Assembly: GCF_005484965.1 (NCBI RefSeq)
Contig: NZ_CP034036.1
Span: forward strand, 1,426,001-1,490,000
Origin: Brenneria nigrifluens DSM 30175 = ATCC 13028
GTDB taxonomy: Bacteria; Pseudomonadota; Gammaproteobacteria; Enterobacterales; Enterobacteriaceae
Length of the DNA stretch: 64,000 nt
Direction of reading: 5' to 3'
Part shown: positions 17,022 to 24,330 of the stretch, in pieces
Numbering within the stretch: position 1 is the first letter of the stretch
How the letters are laid out: every line of letters begins with the position of its first letter
Notes under the pieces: model-generated
Told to the model about the DNA's origin: nothing
What the model saw: only the letters and a program-made list of their open reading frames with translations
The model's database searches: none
Program-made: the position numbers and the translations under genes

Positions 17022-17879
17022 ATGAAAAAAATAGAACACTGTAAATACGACAAAGCCATGAACATCATCGCGGCTTATCATCCGGTTCCATTTGAACCTA
17101 AATACGGGGATGGCGGTTATGCGATCCGGGTAATTGAAATCTATCGCCTGTTTAAAATGGAGCGCTCATTAGCCGAACTGGAAACTCTGACCGGCTATAA
17201 CATGCCCAGCTACATGTGTGACCCGGACGAAATCAACGTCCTGATAGAGCGTGGCACGGCGATTTGTGTTACCGCGCAAAAAGCCGTTGATGAAGCTCAG
17301 AAAGGCGTTATCCGATACGGCGGCGAGGCTGATATCCTTCACCAAAATATGCCTGATACCAGGGAAAGCCTTGTTTCCATGAAAGAAGCCATGAGGCAGA
17401 TGCAGGAGCGGCGGTTACAGGCACAAGATGATTTTGAACGGGCTAAATTAATTTACCAGGCGCGATACGGATTATTAGGTTTATTACGCCCCGTTGTGGA
17501 AGCAATGCTGAAAAAGAACATCAAAGGCTTTATGAATAAGGTGATGGAAAAGCTGCCGGTTGCTTCTTTACCTGAGTATGCTTATAAAATAAGCTCTTAT
17601 TCTGATGGTTTAAGCTGTGAATCCCATATTTATGCCTGGTCGGCAATGGATGAATTACAAAAAGCGGTTGAAGAGATATTAAAATGCTGTCGTCACCCCA
17701 TAGATAAATATGAGTTAAATAATAATGGGATCGCAAAATCTGAATTATGCCGTTTGTATTACGGTCATGACGGTGAACTATTTCGCCAACTCATGCCGGT
17801 AAATGATTATGTGAAATTAATGATAGAAACGTTAGAGGCCGAACAATATAAAAATAGCATGATGCGAAACGCACTGTAA
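17022..17879 (+). CDS. Unknown 285-residue satellite protein
   Basis: The gene begins 4 bp after the AlpA-type stop, with AGGAGTGG upstream, so it belongs to the same operon. The central part (residues about 115-150, MKEAMRQMQERRLQAQDDFERA) is predicted helical and probably coiled-coil. The C-terminal half is rich in Cys and Tyr. No membrane segment, signal peptide or enzyme motif is evident, and I do not recognise the family. Its place just before the capsid and protease genes suggests a role in capsid size or scaffolding, or in regulation. This is a guess from position. Confidence 0.7.
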   Translation: MKKIEHCKYDKAMNIIAAYHPVPFEPKYGDGGYAIRVIEIYRLFKMERSLAELETLTGYNMPSYMCDPDEINVLIERGTAICVTAQKAVDEAQKGVIRYGGEADILHQNMPDTRESLVSMKEAMRQMQERRLQAQDDFERAKLIYQARYGLLGLLRPVVEAMLKKNIKGFMNKVMEKLPVASLPEYAYKISSYSDGLSCESHIYAWSAMDELQKAVEEILKCCRHPIDKYELNNNGIAKSELCRLYYGHDGELFRQLMPVNDYVKLMIETLEAEQYKNSMMRNAL

Positions 17880-17916
17880 TTCACCGTATTACCCCATTTT
17901 TATAAAAGGATATTTT

Positions 17917-18915
17917 ATGCATCACGTTAATGCTCCTGCATTGGCGGGGGAATTTCATCGCAATTTTACCCGCGGCGCAAGTTATTTAAGCAGCAACAAA
18001 AAAACGTTTTCTGTATCAGAAGAGGCAGAAAATAAATTACGCGTCGCCTTACTGGAATCCGGCTGGATGATGCAGGGCATCACCTTGATGGATATGGCGG
18101 AAGAAAGCGGTCAGGCGATCACCATTGGGGATAGCAGCCTGCATACCGGGCGTGCGATGGAGGGGCGATTTAATAAGCCGCTGGCTGTCAACGGTACGCC
18201 GTATGTGCTGGTTGAAACGGATTCCTGCGCATCGCTGTCGTATGAGCAAATGTCACTCATTGCCAACGTAGGCGGGATTGACCATTTCACCCGAACGGTG
18301 GCGGCGTTCTTTGAACGGGCAATGGCGTTAGATATTTTGCGCATCGGGCTAAATGGCGCGTTTCTCAGCCCGGAAACCAATCCCGCGAAGTACCCCAAAG
18401 GGGAAGATATCAATCTTGGCTGGCATGCCGTTGCCAAACAATTTAATGGCGGCTCACAAGTGCTGACTGATGCGATCGCCCTGGGAAATGGCGGCGACTT
18501 CCCGCACCTGGATGCACTGGCCAATCACCTGATCACCCAAAAGATACCGGAAGGCTTGCGCGAAGATCCGCGCCTGGTGGTATTGGTGGGCGCTGAACTG
18601 GCTGCTGCGGAACGGCTACGGCTGTTCAATATGGCAGACCGGCCAGCGGATCTCGCCGCCGCGCAGATGGCCGCCAGTTCAGTGGCGGGGCGCTTTGCCT
18701 TTGTTCCGCCGTTTATGCCGGGTAAACGGCTGGCCATTACCACGCTGGAAAACCTGCACGTCTACACGCAAAAACACAGCCGCTACTTTCGGGCTGAATT
18801 CATTGATGATCGTTCCGTATATGAGCATAGCTACTGGCGTAATGAGGGGTATGCGCTGGGGGATGGTTATCTGTATGCCGCTGCCGATGAGCAGGCCATC
18901 ACGCTGTTGCAGTGA
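17917..18915 (+). CDS. P2 gpN-type major capsid protein
   Basis: A 332-residue phage shell protein of the P2 gpN family. Matching blocks are DILRIGLNG (gpN DFIMAGFNG), INLGWHAV (VAVGWLQ), GGDFPHLDALANHLI (GGDYASLDALVMDAT), REDPRLVVLVGAEL (QEDPDLVVIVGRQL) and ITTLENLHVYTQKHSRYFR (ITKLENLSIYYMDDSHRR). It is about 25 residues shorter than gpN, with a shorter N-terminal arm. AAAGGATA precedes the ATG. In P2 this protein forms the icosahedral shell after processing. A classical P4 has none and reshapes helper gpN with Sid, so this gene is unusual for the element. Confidence 0.85.
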   Translation: MHHVNAPALAGEFHRNFTRGASYLSSNKKTFSVSEEAENKLRVALLESGWMMQGITLMDMAEESGQAITIGDSSLHTGRAMEGRFNKPLAVNGTPYVLVETDSCASLSYEQMSLIANVGGIDHFTRTVAAFFERAMALDILRIGLNGAFLSPETNPAKYPKGEDINLGWHAVAKQFNGGSQVLTDAIALGNGGDFPHLDALANHLITQKIPEGLREDPRLVVLVGAELAAAERLRLFNMADRPADLAAAQMAASSVAGRFAFVPPFMPGKRLAITTLENLHVYTQKHSRYFRAEFIDDRSVYEHSYWRNEGYALGDGYLYAAADEQAITLLQ

Positions 18916-18923
18916 GGGAGCAT

Positions 18924-19433
18924 ATGAACGATTCACAGTTAACGACCGGCTGGTTTTGCGTGGCCACCGAAGGCGCAACCATTGACGGGCGCTATATCGA
19001 TCCGGCCTGGCTGAAAGACATGGGGGCGACCTACAACCCGGCACGCTATACCGCGCTGATTTGGGGCGAGCATAAACGCAATGGCGATAACCTGGGGGAA
19101 GTGCTGGCCGCAAAACACGAGGTTATTGAAGGCGAATCCCGGCTGTTTGTGCGCATTCGTCCCACGGCGCAACTGGTCAGCTACAACGAGAAAGGGCAAA
19201 AGTTGTTTTGCTCGATTGAGATTGAAGAGGATTTCCCCGAAGCGGGGCGGTTTTATCTCAGCGGGTTGGCGGTAACGGACAGCCCCGCCAGTGTGGGAAC
19301 GGATCGCATCCGCTTTAGCGCTAATCGGGCGTATTTCTCACGCCGTGGGAAACGCGCCCGGCTCAGCCAGCCGATCCCCTGCCGGTTTTCGCTGTCGCCG
19401 TCCGGCTGGTATTCAGCGATATCAGGCGGCTAA
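18924..19433 (+). CDS. P2 gpO-type capsid maturation protease without scaffolding domain
   Basis: A 169-residue protein aligning with the N-terminal protease half of P2 gpO (284 residues). Conserved segments are EGATIDGRYI, GEHKRNGD, LFCSIEI and GLAVTDSPASVGTD. The proposed catalytic triad D21-H50-S97 corresponds to gpO D19-H48-S107. The long C-terminal helical scaffold of gpO is absent; a short basic tail replaces it. ATG at 18924 is preferred to the GTG at 18912 because GAGGGAG sits at proper spacing. It follows the capsid gene by 8 bp, so the two are co-expressed. Scaffolding must come from the helper or from another satellite protein. Confidence 0.82.
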   Translation: MNDSQLTTGWFCVATEGATIDGRYIDPAWLKDMGATYNPARYTALIWGEHKRNGDNLGEVLAAKHEVIEGESRLFVRIRPTAQLVSYNEKGQKLFCSIEIEEDFPEAGRFYLSGLAVTDSPASVGTDRIRFSANRAYFSRRGKRARLSQPIPCRFSLSPSGWYSAISGG

Positions 19434-19448
19434 ACGCAGGCAAAAAAA

Positions 19449-19473
19449 TACCCGGTGCGGTAGGCACCGGGTA
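19449..19473 (-). terminator. Strong hairpin after the protease gene
   Basis: A perfect 10-bp stem (TACCCGGTGC / GCACCGGGTA) with a 5-base loop. The T-tract (TTTTTTTG) follows on the minus strand, so it best terminates leftward transcription. It may also slow readthrough from the capsid unit into the immunity region. Confidence 0.6.
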
Positions 19474-19574
19474 ACACTCCCTTGTCATCTAACGTCATGG
19501 CTCGTCACTGAGCAGGAAACACTATGTACGCGATAACGCACCCGGTCAATCACCGGCATTCGGATAAAAATTGC

Positions 19575-19604
19575 TTGCTGTCGTTAGAAAACGCGGGGTA
19601 TAGT
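19575..19604 (+). promoter_or_regulatory. Candidate promoter of the immunity leader/replication operon
   Basis: TTGCTG and TATAGT are separated by 18 bp, predicting a start near 19611, exactly where the structured leader begins. By position it corresponds to the P4 PLE promoter. Confidence 0.55.
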
Positions 19605-19610
19605 CTGCCC

Positions 19611-19860
19611 GTTGCCGCAAAATCGGCAACCGGGCGTGGAAACCCGTGTAACTCGTTGGCGACACCAGACGCGCCTTGCGTCTTTTTTATTGTCGCAGCC
19701 TTAGTACACCTATTTTTTACGGCATCGATCCGTACCGAATCAATGGTGGCTCAGGCGGGGCAGCCTACGGGCTGGCCGGTATCCAACGAGGCCGGTATTT
19801 CCACCCCCGTCTGGGCTACCACCAATCATGAGCGTGGAAACTCTGGTGGTAGCAATTTAG
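19611..19860 (+). ncRNA. P4-type antisense immunity leader (seqA, seqB, seqC arrangement)
   Basis: The octamer CTCGTTGG occurs at 19652-19659 (seqA) and at 19864-19871 (seqC, just past this interval). Its exact complement CCAACGAG is at 19783-19790 (seqB). This order is that of phage P4, where a small CI RNA containing seqB pairs with seqA and seqC to terminate transcription of the replication operon. Hairpins: 19611-19630 (GTTGCCG/CGGCAAC), 19631-19646, and a 10-bp stem at 19815-19853. The leader lies between a promoter and the Icd-like gene. The ends of the processed RNA cannot be read from sequence. Confidence 0.7.
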
Positions 19861-19882
19861 CTACTCGTTGGAGGTTGACGCC

Positions 19883-20080
19883 ATGTCATCTACCCCTACC
19901 CAAACTCACCCTGAATTTGTCTTTTTATTTCTTGCCGTGCGCCGTACTGATGTTCACGCCGTCCCGCACCGTGAAACCGTTATTGCCCCGAATGAACGTA
20001 GCGCCCGCCGTCTGCTGGCGCGTGACTATGTGCTCGCTTTTGCTGGCCGTCTGCCGGTTGAGGGGGCGCGTCATGTTTGA
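19883..20080 (+). CDS. Host cell division inhibitor Icd-like protein
   Basis: A 65-residue protein (MSSTPTQTHPEFVFLFLAVRR...) matching the small Icd-like proteins common in P4-like prophages. The conserved pieces are QTHPEFVFLFLAVRRTD and ARRLLARDYVLAFAGRL. Family members are annotated as inhibitors of host septation or as a P4 kil equivalent; direct evidence is limited. The ATG at 19883 has GGAGG at 19870-19874, which overlaps the seqC immunity octamer, so antisense pairing would also mask its ribosome site. It overlaps the next gene by 8 bp. Confidence 0.7.
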   Translation: MSSTPTQTHPEFVFLFLAVRRTDVHAVPHRETVIAPNERSARRLLARDYVLAFAGRLPVEGARHV

Positions 20081-20255
20081 TAACACGCCGCTGGAACTCG
20101 AAGAAATCATCGACCAATGCCGGGCGCTGGCGTATGCGCTGGTTGAACTGGAACAGCCCCAGGCCAAAGAAATTCTGGCCTTTGTTCTATGGGAGCGGCT
20201 GGACAACTTGCACCGCGCTTTTCACCAGCCGGTAGCGGGGGGTGACCATGACTAA
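20073..20255 (+). CDS. Small conserved satellite protein, unknown
   Basis: A 60-residue acidic helical protein (MFDNTPLELEEIIDQCRALAYALVELEQ...). It overlaps the Icd-like gene before it and the next gene by 8 bp on each side, so it is part of the translationally chained replication operon. No catalytic or binding motif is visible. Confidence 0.65.
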   Translation: MFDNTPLELEEIIDQCRALAYALVELEQPQAKEILAFVLWERLDNLHRAFHQPVAGGDHD

Positions 20256-20484
20256 TCCCCTTTTCCCTTGCGGCTACACGCAGAACGGCGAAGAACGTAT
20301 ACACCGTGCCTTACAGGCCACCGAGTGCATGGCCGATCTGTTACGCCACCATGCCGATCACCCCAATAAGCCGCTTAATTCGGACGGCCTTGCCGCCATT
20401 TTTGAATGTGTTCGTGACCAGATCAATGGCGCGGTAGAAACCAGCGCATTCTTTGCCGGAGGGGAACGCCATGAGCGCAATTAA
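20248..20484 (+). CDS. Small conserved satellite protein, unknown
   Basis: A 78-residue protein starting MTNPLFPCGYTQNGEERIHR, mostly helical, with no motif I can name. The ATG at 20248 follows GGGGGGTGACC and overlaps the preceding gene; the GTG at 20242 is an alternative. It lies in the chain of small overlapping genes before the primase-helicase, a position where P4 also has small genes of unclear role. Confidence 0.65.
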   Translation: MTNPLFPCGYTQNGEERIHRALQATECMADLLRHHADHPNKPLNSDGLAAIFECVRDQINGAVETSAFFAGGERHERN

Positions 20485-20881
20485 CATGCCGACCTCACCG
20501 GCTTTCAAAATGGCGCTGCTGCGCCATTACATCGCCAGCGCCTTTATTGAGGCCATGACTGCCCAACACGGCCAGGCGGTTTATGTGCTGAACGGTAGCC
20601 GCATTCCGCTGACCGCCGACAAGGTGGCGATTAACATCATTCGCCATCTTGAAGCGCCCTATATCGACCAGTTCGGCTGTGATATGGGGCAACCGATGGT
20701 GGCGCAGACGCTGTATGAAATGCTCGAACCGGGCTTTATGCGTGAGGCGGTGCGCCTGTCGGCGTATGGCTACCTCTGCTTATCGGCGGTGTACGCGGAG
20801 ATTGCCAACGGCGCGACGGATGGCGAATTGCCGCCCGGTGCCGTGGTGGAAACGCTGACGGCGGGAGGAAAGGTGCAATGA
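20471..20881 (+). CDS. Satellite protein of the replication operon, unknown (DUF5375-like?)
   Basis: A 136-residue protein (MSAINMPTSPAFKMALLRHYIASAF...) with no enzyme motif. It resembles in length and start the DUF5375-type proteins seen upstream of P4-like primases; I hold this loosely. GGAGGGGAAC precedes the ATG. It overlaps the previous gene by 14 bp, and the ATGA overlap with the primase-helicase start implies coupling. Confidence 0.65.
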   Translation: MSAINMPTSPAFKMALLRHYIASAFIEAMTAQHGQAVYVLNGSRIPLTADKVAINIIRHLEAPYIDQFGCDMGQPMVAQTLYEMLEPGFMREAVRLSAYGYLCLSAVYAEIANGATDGELPPGAVVETLTAGGKVQ

Positions 20882-23562
20882 GCAGACCCAAACTCTCCGA
20901 GACGGTCAAGGCGGCAAGCAACCGCTGGGCGCAGATATTACCGGCGCTGGGGATTACGATTCCGGCTAACGGCAGGCACGGCGCCTGCCCGAAATGCGGC
21001 GGCACCGACCGTTTCCGCTTTGATGATAAGAACGGGCGCGGGACGTGGTTTTGTTCGCAGTGCGGCAACGGCGACGGGCTGGATTTGGTGCAACTGGTCA
21101 GCGGCGGCGACAACAAAACCGCTGCCGATGCGGTGGCGTCCGTGCTGGGCTTACCGGAAGTGCAACACCCGACAACTCCGCCCGCTAGGAAAGAAGCCGA
21201 CGAAGCCGAAAAGCGCCGCCAGTTCAGCGTCGCCTATCGCAAACTGCGGGCGACCTGTGAGACAGGCGAAAGCGCCTATCTGACCAACAAAGGCTTAACG
21301 GGGCACGGCTTGCCCCTGATTGGGCAGGAGAAACAGAGCGGCGGCGTGGCATTTCCTGCCGGTTCACTGCTGCTGCCGCTGACTGACGTTGACGGCCAGG
21401 TGACCGGGGCGCAGCTAATCAGCCCGCTAGGGGATAAACGACTGCTGGCCCATTCCACCCTGGCGGGCAGCTTTATTGCCCTGCAACCGCTACCGCTGGA
21501 TGTGCCGGAGCAGGTCACTATCACCGAGGGCTACGCTACCGCGCTGACGGTGGCGGCACTGACTGAGGGCGTCACGGTGGCGGCTGTTGCCGCCAGTAAC
21601 TTGCCGAATGTGGCGCAGGCGTTCCGTCAGCGCTGGCCGGATGTGCGGCTGGTGATAGCCGGGGATAACGACTTTGACGACGGCAAGGAAAACACCGGGA
21701 AACAGTGGGCGGAGAAAGCGGCCAAAGCGGTGGATAGCTGGGTATCGCTGCCGCCGACGCGCTATAAAGCGGATTGGGATGATTTCAGGCAGGAGCATGG
21801 CCAGGAGCGCACCAAAGAGGCGTTGCGCGAGGAAATGATTTTGTTTGGCAAGGGCAAAACCCGTCTGCCGCAAGGCTTCCGGCTGACCAAAGAATACCTG
21901 TGGTTTGACAAACTGGTGAACAAGTCGGACGGCGATACGGAAATCCGCAATATCAAGCTGTGCAGCCCGGTACGGGTGACGGCTATCACCTGCGATATGG
22001 ACGGCAGCAACTACGGCCGCCTGCTGGAATGGGAGGACACCAACGGCGTAAGCCGCAAATGGGCGATGCCGATGGAGCTATTAGGCGGCAGCGGGGAAGA
22101 GTTGCGCCGGGTACTGTTGGTTAACGGCCTGTCGTACATCAACACCAACGGCCAGGCGCGGGCGCACCTGATGGAATACCTTTCTCTGTGCAAGCCAGAC
22201 CGCAAGGTGACGTGCGTCAGTAAAACCGGCTGGCACGGCTCGGTGTACGTGCTTCAGGATGAAGTGATAGGCGAGGGGGCGGAATCGGTGATTCTGCAAA
22301 CGTCCAGCGTTCAGGGGCGGGATTTTCGCACTGCCGGAACGTTGGCTGACTGGCGCGACCAGGTGGCGCGGTATTGCGTGGGTAACGCCCGCGTGGCGTT
22401 TGCCGTCAGCCTGGCCTTTGCCGCGCCGCTGCTAAAGCTGGTCGGCGTCGGGGGCGGCGGCTATCACCTGAAAGGGGAATCGACGGATGGCAAAACTACC
22501 ACCATGAAGGTGGCGGCGTCGGTGTGCGGCGGCGCGGATTTCTGGCACACCTGGCGCTCAACCGGCAACGCGCTGGAAGGCACGGCCAGCCGCCGTAACG
22601 ATGCCACGCTGATGCTTGATGAAATCCGCGAGGTAGACGGACGCGAGGCCGGGAATATCGCCTATATGCTGGCCAACGGCCAGGGTAAGGCCAGAGCCAG
22701 AACGGACGGCAGCGTAAGGGAAACGAATCGCTGGTGCCTGCTGTTTCTCTCTACCGGGGAACTGTCGCTGGTTGAACATGCCGCTAATGCCGGGGAACGC
22801 ACCTATGCCGGGGTGGAAGTGCGTATGGTGCAAATCCCCAGCGATTCGGGTAAGTACGGCGTGTTTGAAGAGCTTCACGGCTTTTCGGGCGGTAAGACGT
22901 TGGCCGAGCATTTAGAGCAGGCGGTAACGGAATACCACGGCGCGGCGTTCCGCGAGTGGTTGCGCCACCTAACGGCGGATTTATCCGGCATGACGGCGAA
23001 AGCCAAAGCGCTGCTGAAAACCTACACCCGCGAGTTAACCCCAGCGGAGGCGGGCAACCAGGTGGGGCGGGCGGTGACGCGCTTTGCGCTGGTGGCGATG
23101 GCGGGCGAACTGGCCACCGAAGCGGGGATAACTGGCTGGCCTGCCGGGGAAGCGCTACGGGCGGCAAAAGTCTGTCTGGATGCGTGGATGGTCGATCGCG
23201 GCCATGTGGCCAATCAGGAGGAAGCCGCCGCGCTGGAGCAGGTGAAAGACTTTATCACCCGTAACCAGTTCAGCCGCTTTGCCGACTGGCACAACGAATA
23301 CAGCCGCCCGGCCAATCTGGTGGGCTTCCGGCAAGTGGCCAAAGGCCATAACACAGAGGATGCGGTAACCACGTTTTACGTGCTGTCGTCGGGCTGGAAA
23401 GAAATCTGCAAAGGGTTCGATGCAAAGAAAGTGGCGCAGCTTTGCGCCAGGGCGGGGTATCTGGATTTGCCGGAAGATGCTGCCCGGACACAGAAAAACA
23501 TCCGCCTGCCAGAAATAGGCGTCAAGCGGGTGTACCAGTTTAATAGCAGCGTATTGGGGTAA
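20878..23562 (+). CDS. P4 alpha-type primase-helicase (Zn finger, Toprim, DUF927)
   Basis: An 894-residue replication protein. A zinc finger near residues 37-63 (CPKCGGTDRFRF...CSQCGNGDG) is followed by a Toprim primase domain near 210-270 (TEGYATA, then AGDNDFDD). A DUF927/helicase domain has Walker A GESTDGKTTT near 535-545 and Walker B LMLDEIRE near 578. In P4, alpha combines primase, 3'-5' helicase and origin binding. This is the Toprim-DUF927 version. It starts in an ATGA overlap with the preceding gene and ends 28 bp before the iteron array, its probable binding target. Confidence 0.92.
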   Translation: MSRPKLSETVKAASNRWAQILPALGITIPANGRHGACPKCGGTDRFRFDDKNGRGTWFCSQCGNGDGLDLVQLVSGGDNKTAADAVASVLGLPEVQHPTTPPARKEADEAEKRRQFSVAYRKLRATCETGESAYLTNKGLTGHGLPLIGQEKQSGGVAFPAGSLLLPLTDVDGQVTGAQLISPLGDKRLLAHSTLAGSFIALQPLPLDVPEQVTITEGYATALTVAALTEGVTVAAVAASNLPNVAQAFRQRWPDVRLVIAGDNDFDDGKENTGKQWAEKAAKAVDSWVSLPPTRYKADWDDFRQEHGQERTKEALREEMILFGKGKTRLPQGFRLTKEYLWFDKLVNKSDGDTEIRNIKLCSPVRVTAITCDMDGSNYGRLLEWEDTNGVSRKWAMPMELLGGSGEELRRVLLVNGLSYINTNGQARAHLMEYLSLCKPDRKVTCVSKTGWHGSVYVLQDEVIGEGAESVILQTSSVQGRDFRTAGTLADWRDQVARYCVGNARVAFAVSLAFAAPLLKLVGVGGGGYHLKGESTDGKTTTMKVAASVCGGADFWHTWRSTGNALEGTASRRNDATLMLDEIREVDGREAGNIAYMLANGQGKARARTDGSVRETNRWCLLFLSTGELSLVEHAANAGERTYAGVEVRMVQIPSDSGKYGVFEELHGFSGGKTLAEHLEQAVTEYHGAAFREWLRHLTADLSGMTAKAKALLKTYTRELTPAEAGNQVGRAVTRFALVAMAGELATEAGITGWPAGEALRAAKVCLDAWMVDRGHVANQEEAAALEQVKDFITRNQFSRFADWHNEYSRPANLVGFRQVAKGHNTEDAVTTFYVLSSGWKEICKGFDAKKVAQLCARAGYLDLPEDAARTQKNIRLPEIGVKRVYQFNSSVLG

Positions 23563-23590
23563 TACTCTCGCGTGAATCTTATTTTTCTGA

Positions 23591-23778
23591 GGTAACAGAG
23601 GTAACACTGGTAACAAGTAGACAGAACAAGGGCTGAACGTGTTACCAGTGAATAAAGGTCAGTGGTAACACTGGTAACAAAAAGCAGTTTGTTACCGCTG
23701 TTACCAGTAATGAAAATTCAGTGGTAACAGAGAAAAGTCTTTTATATCAAAGCTGTTACCAGTGTTACCGCTGTTACC
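23591..23778. other. Replication origin candidate: 12 iterons in exact mirror symmetry
   Basis: Six copies of GGTAACA (starts 23591, 23600, 23609, 23664, 23673, 23723) and six of TGTTACC (starts 23640, 23690, 23699, 23754, 23763, 23772). Adjacent copies are 9 bp apart. Each forward copy has an inverted partner at the same distance from the centre at 23684.5, without exception, although the spacers differ. P4 alpha binds iterons at ori and crr, so this array next to the primase-helicase gene is the likely origin. Confidence 0.8.
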
Positions 23779-23870
23779 ACACGCAGAGAAGAGAAACATA
23801 TTAAAAATGGCCGTCCGTTAAGGCTTTATTTCTGGCGGGCGGGGTTAACAGAATGGAAGGAGTGAGTGAT

Positions 23871-24212
23871 ATGAGGATAATGCGTGTTTATTGCCCGGAA
23901 TGCGGCACGGTGGCCAGGGTGAAGAAAACCCATCGGAAGCATCCGCATATCTCAGATATTTACTGCGCCTGTACCGATGTGGAATGCGGGCATACCTTTG
24001 TGATGAATATGACGTTCTCACATACGCTTAGCCCCAGCGCCAAAACCCACGGGCATGTGATTAAGAGCGTGATAGACGGTATCGCGCCGGATAAGCGCAA
24101 GGAGATGATCGACATGCTGAGGCAGGCGCAGGAGGACGACAAAAAGGCCGAAAACGTGGACGAGCCGGAAAATTCCCTGGTTGTGGTGCGGCGTAAAATT
24201 GGGGAGAAATAA
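23871..24212 (+). CDS. Ogr/Delta-type zinc-finger late-gene activator
   Basis: A 113-residue protein with the Ogr/Delta pattern: CPEC near the N-terminus and a second pair in CACTDVECGH about 22 residues later, followed by a charged tail. Ogr and Delta activate P2 and P4 late promoters through the RNA polymerase alpha subunit, and Delta lets P4 switch on helper genes. GGAAGGAGTG precedes the ATG at 23871, which is chosen over the ATG at 23853. The tail is longer than in P2 Ogr (72 residues). It is separated from the primase gene by the iteron array. Confidence 0.82.
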   Translation: MRIMRVYCPECGTVARVKKTHRKHPHISDIYCACTDVECGHTFVMNMTFSHTLSPSAKTHGHVIKSVIDGIAPDKRKEMIDMLRQAQEDDKKAENVDEPENSLVVVRRKIGEK

Positions 24213-24284
24213 AGCGCGTAACGCCGCATTGGCCATTCTCATTTTTTCAGTTATTCCAACATCATTACTCGTCTGTAAGCCCCG

Positions 24285-24330
24285 TCCGGCAAGGGATTGC
24301 CGGAACGGCGGCGCACTGTCTTTCCCGCCT
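24285..24330 (-). other. Candidate P2-type cos packaging site
   Basis: On the minus strand, 24330-24310 reads AGGCGGGAAAGACAGTGCGC, close to what I recall of the P2/P4 cohesive-end region (AGGCGGGGAAAGCACTGCGC). An 8-bp hairpin (TCCGGCAA / TTGCCGGA, 24285-24304) adjoins it. Packaging by a P2-like helper terminase would need such a site. The comparison is from memory, so confidence is moderate. Confidence 0.45.

Noticed and set aside
19524..20255. A 243-codon open frame across the immunity leader (would be annotated as an Ash-family protein).
   Set aside because: It runs through the seqA-seqB-seqC elements and stable hairpins, has no ribosome site, and its last 60 codons are a separate gene with its own start at 20073. 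The conservation of this region is better explained by the RNA.
23591..23778. The regularly spaced repeats as a CRISPR array.
   Set aside because: The repeat unit is only 7 bp, copies occur in both orientations, steps are 9 bp, and no cas gene is present. An iteron origin fits.
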